NCBI GenBank assembly: GCA_020849475.1
Contig: JADLGE010000004.1
Coordinates: 60,267-124,266, forward strand
DNA: 64,000 nucleotides
Reading direction: 5' to 3'
From: Gammaproteobacteria bacterium
Lineage (GTDB): Bacteria > Pseudomonadota > Gammaproteobacteria > Ga0077536
The number at the start of each line of letters is the position of its first letter. Positions within the stretch are counted from its first letter, which is position 1. Positions 1 to 8,728 of this stretch are shown piece by piece. The translations under genes and the position numbers were made by a program. Below the pieces are notes generated by a model. It was not told the DNA's origin and did not search any database. It worked only from the letters and a program-made list of their open reading frames with translations.

Positions 1-2
1 CC

Positions 3-530
3 TATCTGGCCGGCCAGGGCACGGCGGTGGTCGCGCAGTCCGCCAGCGGTGGCGCTGCCGCGGCGCCGGAAGCCGCGCCTGTAGCGGCTGCCGCCAGCAG
101 CGCCGCAAGCGCTGAAGCCGGTGGCGAAGCCGCAGCCGCGGCGCCCGCCGCGCTGAGTGGTGAACACCATGCCGACATCGTCACGGTCGGCGGCGGCAAG
201 ACCTATTTGAGCCTCGCCGAGGAATTCCCCACCGCCTGGAAGAGCACCGGCGCGGCGCTGGAACAGGCCGGCGTGCAGATCAAGGATTCCGACAAGGGCC
301 GCGGCGTGTACATCGTCAAGGTCACGGGCGCCGGCGGCGAGTCCAGCGGTCTGTCCAAACTCAAGTTCTGGAGCCGTGACGGCGGCAAGGAACTGCAGGT
401 CAGCCTGACCGGCGTCGGTCCCAAGACCGAAGTGGTGGTGCTTGATCGCGATGGTCGCTGGGAAACCGGCGAAGCCGCCGCCGCACTGCTGCAGAAGCTG
501 CACACCGCGTTGAACGGCGGGCGTAGCTAG
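3..530 (+). CDS. bamC: Outer membrane protein assembly factor BamC, 5'-truncated by window edge
   Basis: The reading frame is open from the window edge, so only the C-terminal part of about 175 residues is seen. After an Ala-rich linker comes a globular stretch starting near TYLSLAEEFPTAWK and containing GVQIKDSDKGRGVYIVK and LKFWSRDGGKELQVSL, which fits the second helix-grip domain of BamC (NlpB). BamC is an outer-membrane lipoprotein that joins BamB, BamD and BamE on BamA to insert beta-barrel proteins. The lipobox would lie outside the window. In many gammaproteobacteria bamC follows dapA, which would then be just upstream. The next gene starts 25 bases downstream on the same strand. The poor conservation of BamC outside enterics keeps confidence below certainty. 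Confidence 0.8.
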   Translation, partial: YLAGQGTAVVAQSASGGAAAAPEAAPVAAAASSAASAEAGGEAAAAAPAALSGEHHADIVTVGGGKTYLSLAEEFPTAWKSTGAALEQAGVQIKDSDKGRGVYIVKVTGAGGESSGLSKLKFWSRDGGKELQVSLTGVGPKTEVVVLDRDGRWETGEAAAALLQKLHTALNGGRS

Positions 531-555
531 ACCGCGACTCCACGCGCCGCTGCCG

Positions 556-1359
556 ATGCACTTCGCGGTTCTCGGCAGCGGCAGCGGTGGCAACGCCACC
601 GTGCTGCGGCGTGGCGACGCCGCCTTGCTCATCGACTGCGGGCTGTCGCTGCGCCAGCTCGAGCGCCGCTTGGCGCTCATCGATTGCCCACCGACCGCGC
701 TCATCGCCATTCTCATCACCCACGAACACAGCGACCACATCGGTGGCGCCGCCGCGCTGTCGCGCAAATATCGCATTCCGATAGTGACGAGCTACGGCAC
801 CCACGCCGCCGCGCGCGAGCGCCTGGCCCAGGCCTGGGGCGTGGAAGCGATACGCGCCGACCACGCGTTTGATTTCGGTGTGTTCAACGTGCAGCCGGTG
901 CTGGTGCCGCACGACGCGCGCGAGCCCTGCCAGTTCGTGATCGGCGATGGCGAGTCGCGTTTCGGCATGCTCACCGACCTCGGCCAGGCGACGCCCCACG
1001 TGCTGCGCGAGTTCAGCGCGCTCGACGCGCTGGTGCTGGAATTCAATCACGAGCCGGCCCTGCTCGCGAACAGTGCCTACCCGTTGTTTTTGCGTGAGCG
1101 TATCGCCGGCCCCCATGGCCATCTCGGTAACGACGCCGCGGCGGCGCTGCTCGAGCAGCTCGACACCTCGCGTCTGCACACCCTGGTGGCAGCGCACCTG
1201 AGTGAAAAGAACAATCGACCGGATCTGGTCGCCGGATACCTGCGCGACCATGCGCCGGCCGCCGTGCGTTGCACGATTGCCGAGCAGTACGCACCGCTGC
1301 CATGGCAGGCGGTGACCCGCGGCGCGCAGCGTGCCGTGACGCGCGCCGCTGGGCGATAA
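556..1359 (+). CDS. MBL-fold metallo-hydrolase (YycJ/WalJ-like)
   Basis: This 267-residue protein has the metallo-beta-lactamase fold of small single-domain hydrolases. The metal-binding motif THEHSDH lies at residues 55-61 (H56, H58, D60, H61), followed by GG; further ligands are likely H123 region and the late HL of VAAHLSEKNN. An N-terminal GSGSGGNAT loop is typical of the YycJ/WalJ group, for which a nuclease role has been suggested; the substrate cannot be fixed here. The ATG at 556 follows bamC closely and the two are probably co-transcribed, an arrangement I recall from other gammaproteobacteria. Family assignment is firm, function is not. Confidence 0.85.
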   Translation: MHFAVLGSGSGGNATVLRRGDAALLIDCGLSLRQLERRLALIDCPPTALIAILITHEHSDHIGGAAALSRKYRIPIVTSYGTHAAARERLAQAWGVEAIRADHAFDFGVFNVQPVLVPHDAREPCQFVIGDGESRFGMLTDLGQATPHVLREFSALDALVLEFNHEPALLANSAYPLFLRERIAGPHGHLGNDAAAALLEQLDTSRLHTLVAAHLSEKNNRPDLVAGYLRDHAPAAVRCTIAEQYAPLPWQAVTRGAQRAVTRAAGR

Positions 1360-1432
1360 TCCAGCCCGTTATTCCTGTCGCGCAGCGCGCCGGCGTGCGC
1401 TGACCAATTCTCATAAAAGGTGAACTTCGACC

Positions 1433-3067
1433 ATGGCCAGCCAGGCTGCCAGCAGCGCAAACCCCGTCGCCGAGTACGACGCCATCATCATCGGCGCCGG
1501 TATCTCCGGCATGTATCAACTGCTGTCCCTGCGGCGCCTCGGACTATCGGTGCACGTGTTCGAAGCGGGCACCGGCGTTGGCGGCGTCTGGTATTGGAAT
1601 CGTTATCCAGGTGCGCGTTTTGATTCGGAGTCGTGGAGCTACGGCTACGGCTTTGACAAAGACCTGCTCGCCGAGTGGGAATGGAGTGAAAACTTCGCCG
1701 CCCAGCCGGAGACGCTGCGCTATTTGAATCATGTCGCGGACCGCTTCGATCTGCGCCGCGACATCAGCTTCAAGAGTCGCGTCAAGGCTGCCCGCTACGA
1801 CGAGTCCGCCAACCTGTGGCGCATTGAACTGGAGGATGGCCGTCGCGCGGCGGCGCGTTTCCTGGTGTCGGCGGTCGGGCCATTATCGGCGCCGGTGATG
1901 CCGAAATACGAAGGCATGGCGAGCTTTGCCGGTGAGGCCTATCACACGGGTCTGTGGCCCCATGAACCGGTGGAATTCAGCGGCAAGCGCGTGGCGGTGA
2001 TCGGCACCGGCGCCACCGGCGTGCAGCTGATTCAGGAAGTGGCGAAGAGCGCCGCGCAATTGACAGTTTTCCAACGCTCGCCCAACTGGTGCGCGCCGCT
2101 CAACAACTCGCCCATCGACGCTGCCGAGCAGCAGCGCCTTAAGCGCGAGCTACCGGACATCATCGCGCGTTGTAACGCGAGCTTCGCCGGCTTCATCCAT
2201 GAAGCCGACAGGCGCAGCGTGTTCGATGTCACGCCGGCCGAAAGGGCGGCGGTGTTCGAGCAGCTCTACGCCGCGCCGGGCTTTGGCATCTGGCTCGGCA
2301 ACTTCCGCGACACCCTGCTCGATGAGAAGGCCAATGCCGAGTTGAGCCGCTTCGTCGCCGACAAGATTCGCGGCCGCGTGAATGACCCGGCGCTCGCCGA
2401 GAAACTGATTCCGACCAACCACGGTTTCGGCACGCGTCGCGTGCCCATGGAAACCGGCTATTACGAGGTCTACAACCAGCCCAATGTGCAATTGGTCGAC
2501 ATCTCGGCCACGCCCATCGCGCGCATCACGCCGCGCGGCATCGAAACCGCCGAGCGCGAATTCGAATTCGATATGATTTGCTACGCTACCGGTTTCGACG
2601 CGGTGCTAGGCTCACTCAACCGCATCGATGTGCGCGGCCCGGGCGGGCGCGCCTTGAAGGACAGCTGGGCGGCGGGCCCGCGCACCTATCTCGGCCTGCA
2701 GCCTGAAGGGTTTCCTAATTTTTTCACGCTGGTCGGCCCGCACAACGCCGCGAGCTTCTGCAATATTCCGCGCTGTATCGAGCAGAACGTCGAATGGGTG
2801 CGCGACCTCGTCGCCTACATGCAGGCCAACGGACTGACGCGCATCGAGCCGCGCAGTGAGGCGGTCGAAGCGTGGACCCAGCATGTGCTCGATGGCGTGG
2901 AGAAGCTTTTGTTCAGCAAGGTCAACTCGTGGTTCATGGGCGTCAATCCCAATATCCCGGGGCGACAGCAGCGGCATTTTTTGCTCTATGCCGGCGGCCT
3001 GCCTCTGTATCGCAAGCGTTGTGATGAGGAGGCGGCGAGTGGCTATGGGAATTTCGTGTTGAGCTGA
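1433..3067 (+). CDS. Flavin-dependent Baeyer-Villiger monooxygenase
   Basis: This 544-residue protein is a class B flavoprotein monooxygenase that would use NADPH and O2 to turn ketones into esters or lactones. The FAD Rossmann motif GAGISG is at residues 21-26, the type I Baeyer-Villiger fingerprint FAGEAYHTGLWP at 165-176, and the NADPH motif GTGATG at 191-196. Length matches cyclohexanone and steroid monooxygenases. The substrate cannot be read from sequence. The ATG at 1433 is preceded by AAGGTGA about ten bases upstream. It lies between two housekeeping blocks, converges on der, and has no catabolic partners nearby, so it looks like an accessory insertion. Confidence 0.9.
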   Translation: MASQAASSANPVAEYDAIIIGAGISGMYQLLSLRRLGLSVHVFEAGTGVGGVWYWNRYPGARFDSESWSYGYGFDKDLLAEWEWSENFAAQPETLRYLNHVADRFDLRRDISFKSRVKAARYDESANLWRIELEDGRRAAARFLVSAVGPLSAPVMPKYEGMASFAGEAYHTGLWPHEPVEFSGKRVAVIGTGATGVQLIQEVAKSAAQLTVFQRSPNWCAPLNNSPIDAAEQQRLKRELPDIIARCNASFAGFIHEADRRSVFDVTPAERAAVFEQLYAAPGFGIWLGNFRDTLLDEKANAELSRFVADKIRGRVNDPALAEKLIPTNHGFGTRRVPMETGYYEVYNQPNVQLVDISATPIARITPRGIETAEREFEFDMICYATGFDAVLGSLNRIDVRGPGGRALKDSWAAGPRTYLGLQPEGFPNFFTLVGPHNAASFCNIPRCIEQNVEWVRDLVAYMQANGLTRIEPRSEAVEAWTQHVLDGVEKLLFSKVNSWFMGVNPNIPGRQQRHFLLYAGGLPLYRKRCDEEAASGYGNFVLS

Positions 3068-3074
3068 GAGCAGC

Positions 3075-3125
3075 GCCTGAATGTGCAAATGAATTCGCAC
3101 CTACAGAAGAGGGTGCATTTCAGGC
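3075..3125 (-). repeat. REP-like extragenic palindrome between convergent genes
   Basis: A 51-base nested inverted repeat fills the gap between the stops of the monooxygenase and der. The outer arms GCCTGAA (3075-3081) and TTCAGGC (3119-3125) are perfect. Inside, at 3082-3105 on the minus strand, a hairpin has arms GTGCGAAT and ATTTGCAC preceded by TGTAG. This resembles the TGTAGG-type REP sequences scattered through Pseudomonas and related genomes and mobilised by RAYT transposases. It may also act as a two-way transcription stop. I noticed no second copy in the window. Confidence 0.55.
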
Positions 3126-3129
3126 CAGC

Positions 3130-4560
3130 CTATTTCTTTTTCTTCACGTGACTCATGAGGCGCCGGCGTTTTTCCTGCTGGCGCTGGTTGAGGTTGGTGC
3201 GGCGTCCGGCGAAGGGGTTGGCGCCCTGGCGGAATTCGAGCTGGATGGGCGTGCCGACCAGGTCGAGTTTTTCGCGGAAGAAATTCTCGAGATAACGCTT
3301 GTAGCTGTTGGGGACGCCGTCGACCTGGTTGCCGTGAATGACGATGGTCGGCGGATTGCGGCCGCCGAGATGGGCGTAACGCATCTTGATGCGTCGGCCG
3401 TTGACCATCGGTGGCGCATGGGCGGTGGTCGCCTGCTGCAACAATTCGGTCAGGTCATGGGTGCGTGGCGCGGCGAATGCCGATTCCCAGGCGGCGTCGA
3501 TGGCCGAAAACAAATCACCCACGCCGCTGCCGTGCAGCGCCGAGATGCAGCGCACTTCGGCGAAGTTGGCGAAACGCAGACGGCGGTCGATCTCGCGCTG
3601 AATGTGATCGCGCTGGTCGCCCGACAGGCCATCCCATTTATTGATCACCACCACCAGCGCGCGGCCGCTGTCGAGCACCATGCCGAGCAGGTGCAGGTCT
3701 TGTTCGATGAGACCATCGTGGGCATCGATCAGGAGCAAGGCTATCTGCGTGCGTTCGAGCGCGTTCAGGGTTTGCACCGCGCTGAATTTTTCTTCGAGCC
3801 CATGGGTGCGGCCGCGCTTGCGCAGGCCCGCGGTGTCGATGATGGTGTAGCCGCGACCGCGTCGTTCGAAGTCACTGTCGACCGCATCGCGGGTGGTGCC
3901 CGGCACGTTGGACGTGATCATGCGGTCTTCGCCGAGGATGCGATTGACCAAGGTCGACTTGCCGACATTCGGGCGCCCGATGACGGTGATGCGCACGCGC
4001 TCGCCGCGGTCTTCCTGCTCGTAGGATTCGCGTGACGGCCAGTCGGCGGTCAGGTCTTCAATCATGGCGGTCACGCCATCGCCATGGGCGGCGGAAATCG
4101 CATAGCCGCGCGACATGCCCAGGCTCGCAAATTCCGCCAGCGCCAGATTGCTTTCGCGTCCTTCCGCCTTGTTCACGCACAGCACCGCGCGGGTGCCGCC
4201 TTCGCGCAGGGTTTTGACGATTTCTTCGTCGCTGGCGTTGATGCCGGCGCGGCCGTCGACCATCACGATCACCGCGTCGCACAGGCGCGCCGCGGTCAGT
4301 GCCTGGGCGCTGACCTGGTTGGCGAGCGGGTCTTCCTGCTGTCCTTCGATGCCGCCGGTGTCGACCACGATGTAACCAGCGTCACCGACGCGGCCGATGC
4401 CGACCTTGGGGTCGCGAGTGAGGCCCGGCACGTCGGCCACCAAGGCGTCACGCGACCGCGTCAAGCGATTGAACAGCGTGGATTTGCCGACATTCGGACG
4501 GCCGACGATGGCGATGGTGGGTTTGCCGCCTTCGGCCGTGAACGGCTTCATCTCAGACAT
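3130..4560 (-). CDS. der: Ribosome biogenesis GTPase Der (EngA)
   Basis: Der is an essential tandem-GTPase that assists late assembly of the 50S ribosomal subunit. Two complete G domains are visible: Walker A GRPNVGKST at residues 20-28 and again at 195-203, with G3 DTGG near 67-70 and DTAG in the second, then a KH-like C-terminal domain and a basic tail rich in Lys and Arg. The G4 motif of the first domain reads NKAE rather than NKxD. I start at the ATG ending at 4560 because GGAGG sits five bases upstream; a longer frame to 4596 lacks this. It ends the bamB-der gene order known from E. coli. Length 476 aa is typical. Confidence 0.96.
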   Translation of the reverse strand: MSEMKPFTAEGGKPTIAIVGRPNVGKSTLFNRLTRSRDALVADVPGLTRDPKVGIGRVGDAGYIVVDTGGIEGQQEDPLANQVSAQALTAARLCDAVIVMVDGRAGINASDEEIVKTLREGGTRAVLCVNKAEGRESNLALAEFASLGMSRGYAISAAHGDGVTAMIEDLTADWPSRESYEQEDRGERVRITVIGRPNVGKSTLVNRILGEDRMITSNVPGTTRDAVDSDFERRGRGYTIIDTAGLRKRGRTHGLEEKFSAVQTLNALERTQIALLLIDAHDGLIEQDLHLLGMVLDSGRALVVVINKWDGLSGDQRDHIQREIDRRLRFANFAEVRCISALHGSGVGDLFSAIDAAWESAFAAPRTHDLTELLQQATTAHAPPMVNGRRIKMRYAHLGGRNPPTIVIHGNQVDGVPNSYKRYLENFFREKLDLVGTPIQLEFRQGANPFAGRRTNLNQRQQEKRRRLMSHVKKKK

Positions 4561-4620
4561 GCGGGCCTCCAGCGCGACGCGTGTGGGCGCGACCATGGCG
4601 CGGCGCCACGGTCAGTGCAC

Positions 4621-5790
4621 TCATTGCGGCCGCAACGCGACCAACTGACCGGTGGTCGAATACACCAGCAGGATGCCCTCGGCACTGATGGCCGGTGCAA
4701 TGATGCGGTCCTTGGTCACGCGCTCGCGGTATTCGAAATCACCGGTCTTGGCATCCAGCCAGTGCACATAGCCTTCGAAGTCGGCGACCACCACATGGCC
4801 CTGGAAATAGATCGGCGCGGTCACGTAGCGGTTGGCCAGCGCTTCCTGTTTCCACACCGAGCTGCCGGTCTTGGCGTCGAGCGCCCAGATGGAGCCCTTG
4901 TCGTCGGTCACGTATACGCGATCGTCACCGACCGACAGTTCTTCGTAGGACGACACTTCTCGTGTCCACAGGATCTTGCCATCGGATATCGACAGCGCCG
5001 CCACCGAGCCCTGGAAGCTCGAGACATAGGCCATGGTGCCGACCACCACGGGCGCCGCATCGACGTCGACCATGCGTTCCAGATCGGAGCGTCCGGTGGG
5101 CGTCGCCAGCGGGCTTTCCCACACCATCTTGCCATTCCTGAGATTGACCGCCGCGAAGCGGCCGTTGTCGAAGCCGGCCATGGCGACGTCTTCGTCGATG
5201 ACCGGCGGCGCCACGCCGCGCAGCGTGAGGGTGGGCACGGTGCGCTCATACACCCACATCTCGGCGCCGGTGCTGGAATTCAAGCCGTACAGACGACCAT
5301 CACCGGTGCGCACCACCGTCACGCCATCGGCGGCGGTCGGCGCGGCCAGCACTTCACTCGAGACCTTGGCCACCCAGCGCACTTTGCCGGTGTCGGCCTC
5401 GCGCGCGATCACGCGACCATCACCGGTGCCCATCAACACCAGGCCATCACCACCGCCCGGGCCACCGGTGTATTGCACGTTTTTATCGTGGATGTCCCAT
5501 TCTTCCTTGCCGGTGGACAGCGTGGTGGCCACCAGGTGGCCGTAGCGATCGGCGACGAACAGGCGCTGGCCGAACACCGCCGGCGTGAGCTTGAGATATT
5601 GCTCGTCAGCGCCCTTGCCGATGCGATCGGACCACAGCTTTTCGACCTTGAGGCGCGCTTCGAACTCTTCGAGTTCGTTGGGTTTGATGGCGTTGCTGGA
5701 CTCGCGAAGGATCAAGTCCTTGGTGGTCTGGCAAGAGGCGAGCACGGCGACCAAGGTCGCCAGCATCAAGGCGCGCAGCAAGAGACTCAT
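4621..5790 (-). CDS. bamB: Outer membrane protein assembly factor BamB
   Basis: This 389-residue lipoprotein is an eight-bladed beta-propeller that binds BamA POTRA domains and promotes beta-barrel insertion. A signal sequence ends in the lipobox LASC with lipidated C20. Repeated PQQ-like blades follow, each with the pattern of DG(R/K)xxALxxxTG seen in ALSISDGKILW, ALDAKTGSSVW and WLDAKTGDFEY. The length is close to that of E. coli BamB (392). It lies between yfgM (2 bases upstream) and der, the usual neighbours, and is likely co-transcribed with both. Together with bamC at the window start it shows that Bam lipoproteins are encoded at two nearby sites. Confidence 0.95.
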   Translation of the reverse strand: MSLLLRALMLATLVAVLASCQTTKDLILRESSNAIKPNELEEFEARLKVEKLWSDRIGKGADEQYLKLTPAVFGQRLFVADRYGHLVATTLSTGKEEWDIHDKNVQYTGGPGGGDGLVLMGTGDGRVIAREADTGKVRWVAKVSSEVLAAPTAADGVTVVRTGDGRLYGLNSSTGAEMWVYERTVPTLTLRGVAPPVIDEDVAMAGFDNGRFAAVNLRNGKMVWESPLATPTGRSDLERMVDVDAAPVVVGTMAYVSSFQGSVAALSISDGKILWTREVSSYEELSVGDDRVYVTDDKGSIWALDAKTGSSVWKQEALANRYVTAPIYFQGHVVVADFEGYVHWLDAKTGDFEYRERVTKDRIIAPAISAEGILLVYSTTGQLVALRPQ

Positions 5791-5792
5791 GC

Positions 5793-6449
5793 TCAGGATC
5801 CGTTGGTTTTGGCAGCGGCGGGGCTGGACAGATTATCGAGCTTCAACTGGATGGACTCGCGATCGAGGCCCAGTTTGTCGGCGCTGGCCAGCGCTTCGAG
5901 ATATTTGCTGCGCGCGCCCTTGATGTCGCCACGCGCGGCCAGCACGTCGGCACGCAGTTCGGCGATACCGTCTTCGCCGGCCACCGGTGGGATGTTCTGC
6001 AGGAGTTTGAAGGCGTCGTCGGCCTTGCCTTCGGCCAGCAGCAGGCGCGCCAGGCGTTCGCGTGCCAGGTTGGCCAGTTCACCGTGACCGTCACTGTCGA
6101 GCATGCGCTGCAATTCGGCCTTGGCCTGCGGGTAGTCGTTCTTTTCGACCGCCATCTTGGCGACCAGCAGGCCGCTCAGCTTGGCGTAGACCGAGTCGGG
6201 ATAGGCTTCGATGATGGCATGGCCGGCCTTCATCGCATCATCAATCTTCTGCGCGGCGGCCATTTCGATGAGCTGCTCGTAATTCTGCGAAGCGCTTTCC
6301 GAGTGCGCGGCCTGCGTCGCATCCCAATAGCGATAGGCCGCCAGGCCGCCGATGCCCAAGGCCAGACCGAGCAACAGGGCATTGCCGTTGTTCTTCCACC
6401 AGCGGCGGATCTGTTCAACCTGTTCCTGCTCTGAAACGTAAGCGTCCAT
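5793..6449 (-). CDS. yfgM: YfgM-family TPR protein, ancillary SecYEG translocon subunit
   Basis: This 218-residue inner-membrane protein has a short cytoplasmic start (YVSEQEQVEQIRRWWKNNG), one transmembrane helix at about residues 26-46 and a periplasmic tetratricopeptide domain (DUF2133). In E. coli YfgM associates with PpiD and SecYEG and hands exported proteins to periplasmic chaperones. Helical repeats such as LANLARERLARLLLAEGKADDAFKLLQ fit. The gene stops two bases before bamB starts, so export and outer-membrane assembly functions are translationally linked. Placement right after hisS is conserved. Confidence 0.9.
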   Translation of the reverse strand: MDAYVSEQEQVEQIRRWWKNNGNALLLGLALGIGGLAAYRYWDATQAAHSESASQNYEQLIEMAAAQKIDDAMKAGHAIIEAYPDSVYAKLSGLLVAKMAVEKNDYPQAKAELQRMLDSDGHGELANLARERLARLLLAEGKADDAFKLLQNIPPVAGEDGIAELRADVLAARGDIKGARSKYLEALASADKLGLDRESIQLKLDNLSSPAAAKTNGS

Positions 6450-6500
6450 TGGGCCTTCTCCGCCAGTCAGGCGTCGGTATGCTGTGTAAATCGGGCCGCG

Positions 6501-6506
6501 ATTATA
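6501..6506 (-). promoter_or_regulatory. Possible -10 element upstream of yfgM-bamB-der
   Basis: In the 87-base gap between hisS and yfgM the minus strand reads TATAAT, 52 bases before the yfgM start. I see no good -35 at 16-18 bases, so this could be a weak internal promoter or chance. Confidence 0.3.
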
Positions 6507-6536
6507 GCCGGATTCCCGCGCCGCGCCCGGCCGCGC

Positions 6537-7811
6537 TCACGGCGCCGGCGGGCACAGGGCAGCCAATACTTCGGCCACCTTGTGCTGTGGGTGCACAGCC
6601 TGGGGGCTGTCGCCGCGCAGCGGCTTGAGTGTCACATTGCCGGCCGCGACTTCATCTTCGCCGAGCAGCAGCGCCACCGCGGCGCCCGACTTGTCGGCCT
6701 TCTTCATGCGCGATTTCAAACTGCCGCCACCAACGTGCAACAGGATGGACCAGCCGGGCAGCGCGCTGCGCAGCGTTTCGGCAAGACTGACCGCGTGACC
6801 GTCGAGCGCCTCACCAGTGGCGCTGACGTAGACCGCCGGCGCACTCGCAGGCCGTTGCCCGGCTGCGCACAGTTCGAGCAGACGCTCGACGCCCATGGCA
6901 AAGCCAATCGCCGGCGTCGGCTTGCCACCCATCACTTCCACCAGGCCGTCATAACGGCCTCCGGCACAGACTGTGCCCTGCGCGCCGAGTTCAGTGGTCG
7001 TCCACTCGAACACGGTCTTGGAGTAGTAATCGAGGCCGCGCACCAGGCGCGGATTGCGCGTGACCTCGACCCCATTGGCGGCCAGCGTCGTGCACAGGGT
7101 GTCGAAGTGCGCGCGTGATTCGTCGTCGAGATGATCGGCCAGCGATGGCGCGCCGGCCACCAGTTCGCGCATTACCGGATTCTTGCTGTCGAGGATGCGC
7201 AGCGGATTGCGCTCCAGGCGGTCACGCGAGTCTTCGTCGAGCGCGTCGAAGTGAGCGCGGAAGTACTCAGTCAACACCGCCCGATAACGCGCACGCGCTT
7301 CGCTGGAACCCAGCGAGTTCATTTCGAGGCGCAGATTGTTCAAGCCCAGCATGCGCCACAGGCGCGCGGTCATGAGAACGACTTCGGCGTCGATGTCGGG
7401 CCCGGCGGCGCCGAATACTTCGACGCCGATCTGATGGAATTGACGATGGCGGCCGCGCTGCGGACGTTCGTGACGGAACATCGGACCGGCGTACCACAGG
7501 CGCAGCGGTAACTGCTGCAGCAAACCGTTCTGCAACACCGCGCGCACGCAGCTCGCCGTGCCCTCAGGGCGCAGCGTCAGGCTGTCGCCATTGCGATCGT
7601 CGAAGGTGTACATCTCCTTCTGCACGATGTCGGTGGCATCGCCGATGGAGCGCTTGAACACCGCCGACTGCTCGACCAGCGGCATGCGAATCTCGCCATA
7701 ACCGTAGCTGGTCAAAAGCGCGGCGACAGTGTCTTCGAAGGCGCGCCACGCGGCACTCACCGGCGGCACGATATCGTTCATGCCGCGCACTGCCTGCAAA
7801 TGGCTGCTCAT
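6537..7811 (-). CDS. hisS: Histidyl-tRNA synthetase
   Basis: This class II aminoacyl-tRNA synthetase of 424 residues charges tRNA-His. Motif 2 is visible as [11 protein letters not shown] and [21 protein letters not shown], and the histidine-specific [15 protein letters not shown] is present. The C-terminal anticodon-binding domain begins near [10 protein letters not shown]. Its ATG overlaps the TGA of rodZ (ATGA), so the two are translationally coupled. In many gammaproteobacteria ispG lies between rodZ and hisS; here there is no room for it. Confidence 0.97.
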   Translation of the reverse strand: MSSHLQAVRGMNDIVPPVSAAWRAFEDTVAALLTSYGYGEIRMPLVEQSAVFKRSIGDATDIVQKEMYTFDDRNGDSLTLRPEGTASCVRAVLQNGLLQQLPLRLWYAGPMFRHERPQRGRHRQFHQIGVEVFGAAGPDIDAEVVLMTARLWRMLGLNNLRLEMNSLGSSEARARYRAVLTEYFRAHFDALDEDSRDRLERNPLRILDSKNPVMRELVAGAPSLADHLDDESRAHFDTLCTTLAANGVEVTRNPRLVRGLDYYSKTVFEWTTTELGAQGTVCAGGRYDGLVEVMGGKPTPAIGFAMGVERLLELCAAGQRPASAPAVYVSATGEALDGHAVSLAETLRSALPGWSILLHVGGGSLKSRMKKADKSGAAVALLLGEDEVAAGNVTLKPLRGDSPQAVHPQHKVAEVLAALCPPAP

Positions 7812-8728
7812 TATCGATTCGACTCCTGGGCTGGCTGGTGGCCGTCACCGAGACTGGTTTTCACCACGCCGTCGCGCGCCAGCGGCGCAAGGTCGATGCG
7901 CTTGCCGTCGAACGTCAGGCGCACCGCCGGCGCATTGCCGATTACCAGCGCGTAGGGACGCTTGCCGGTGATGCGAACCTCGTTGCCGGGACGGACCAGG
8001 TTGTAAAAAAGACGTGCGCCATTGCGGTCGAGGACCTCGACCCAGGCATCGGCGCTGGAATTGAGCACGATGTCCGCCACGCCGTTGGCGACGTTGGCGT
8101 CGGTATTTGCTGTGCCGCCGGCGTCGGCCGTGGCACCCGCGACGTCGCTCGCCGGGGCCGGCTCTTCAGGATCGGGCGCGCGAAAGAACGGATCTTCCGA
8201 ATGCACGACCTGCTCGAACTGGTAGGACAAGGGCTCGGTCGGTGGAATCGGTACGATGGCCGATGGATTGCTCTCGTGCAGGTATTTCAGCATCGAAAAC
8301 GAATCACTGTGAGAGCGCCACCACATCGCGATCAATACCAGCAGGCCGGCCAGCAGCGCGACGGTGGTGTAACGCACGATGCGGCTGTCACTGGTGATTT
8401 CCATCGGCGGACGCGATTCGAAATCGGCCAGCGGCGGCGCCTCACGGGTGCTCTGGGCGTCGAACAACTCGAGCAGACGCGCGGTATCGAGGCCGAGCTC
8501 CTTGCCTACCGAGCGCAGATAGCCGCGCACGAAGGCCGGCGCCGGCAATTCGTCGAAACGTTCTTCTTCGAGTTGCCGCACGATGCGCGGTTCGAGTCGC
8601 AGATTGCGCGCCAGGTCGATTTGGCTGAGATTGCGCTGCTCGCGCGCGAGCCTGAGCGCGGCGCCTATGCCGGCGAGCTGCCCTTCATGCGCGGAACGCG
8701 GGGCTTCGCCCGTCTGTTGCTCTGTCAC
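7811..8728 (-). CDS. rodZ: Cytoskeletal cell-shape protein RodZ
   Basis: This 305-residue protein has the RodZ layout: an N-terminal helix-turn-helix of the Xre/HTH_25 type (residues about 20-90, [17 protein letters not shown]), a single transmembrane helix at about 119-137, a periplasmic linker rich in Ala, Asp and Pro, and a C-terminal DUF4115 domain ([36 protein letters not shown]). RodZ links MreB to the wall elongation machinery. The stop overlaps the hisS start, and its start overlaps the pilW stop by four bases. Confidence 0.93.
   Translation of the reverse strand: MTEQQTGEAPRSAHEGQLAGIGAALRLAREQRNLSQIDLARNLRLEPRIVRQLEEERFDELPAPAFVRGYLRSVGKELGLDTARLLELFDAQSTREAPPLADFESRPPMEITSDSRIVRYTTVALLAGLLVLIAMWWRSHSDSFSMLKYLHESNPSAIVPIPPTEPLSYQFEQVVHSEDPFFRAPDPEEPAPASDVAGATADAGGTANTDANVANGVADIVLNSSADAWVEVLDRNGARLFYNLVRPGNEVRITGKRPYALVIGNAPAVRLTFDGKRIDLAPLARDGVVKTSLGDGHQPAQESNR

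Noticed and set aside
4084..6087. 667-codon open frame on the plus strand
   Set aside because: Antisense to der, bamB and yfgM; a GC-rich shadow.
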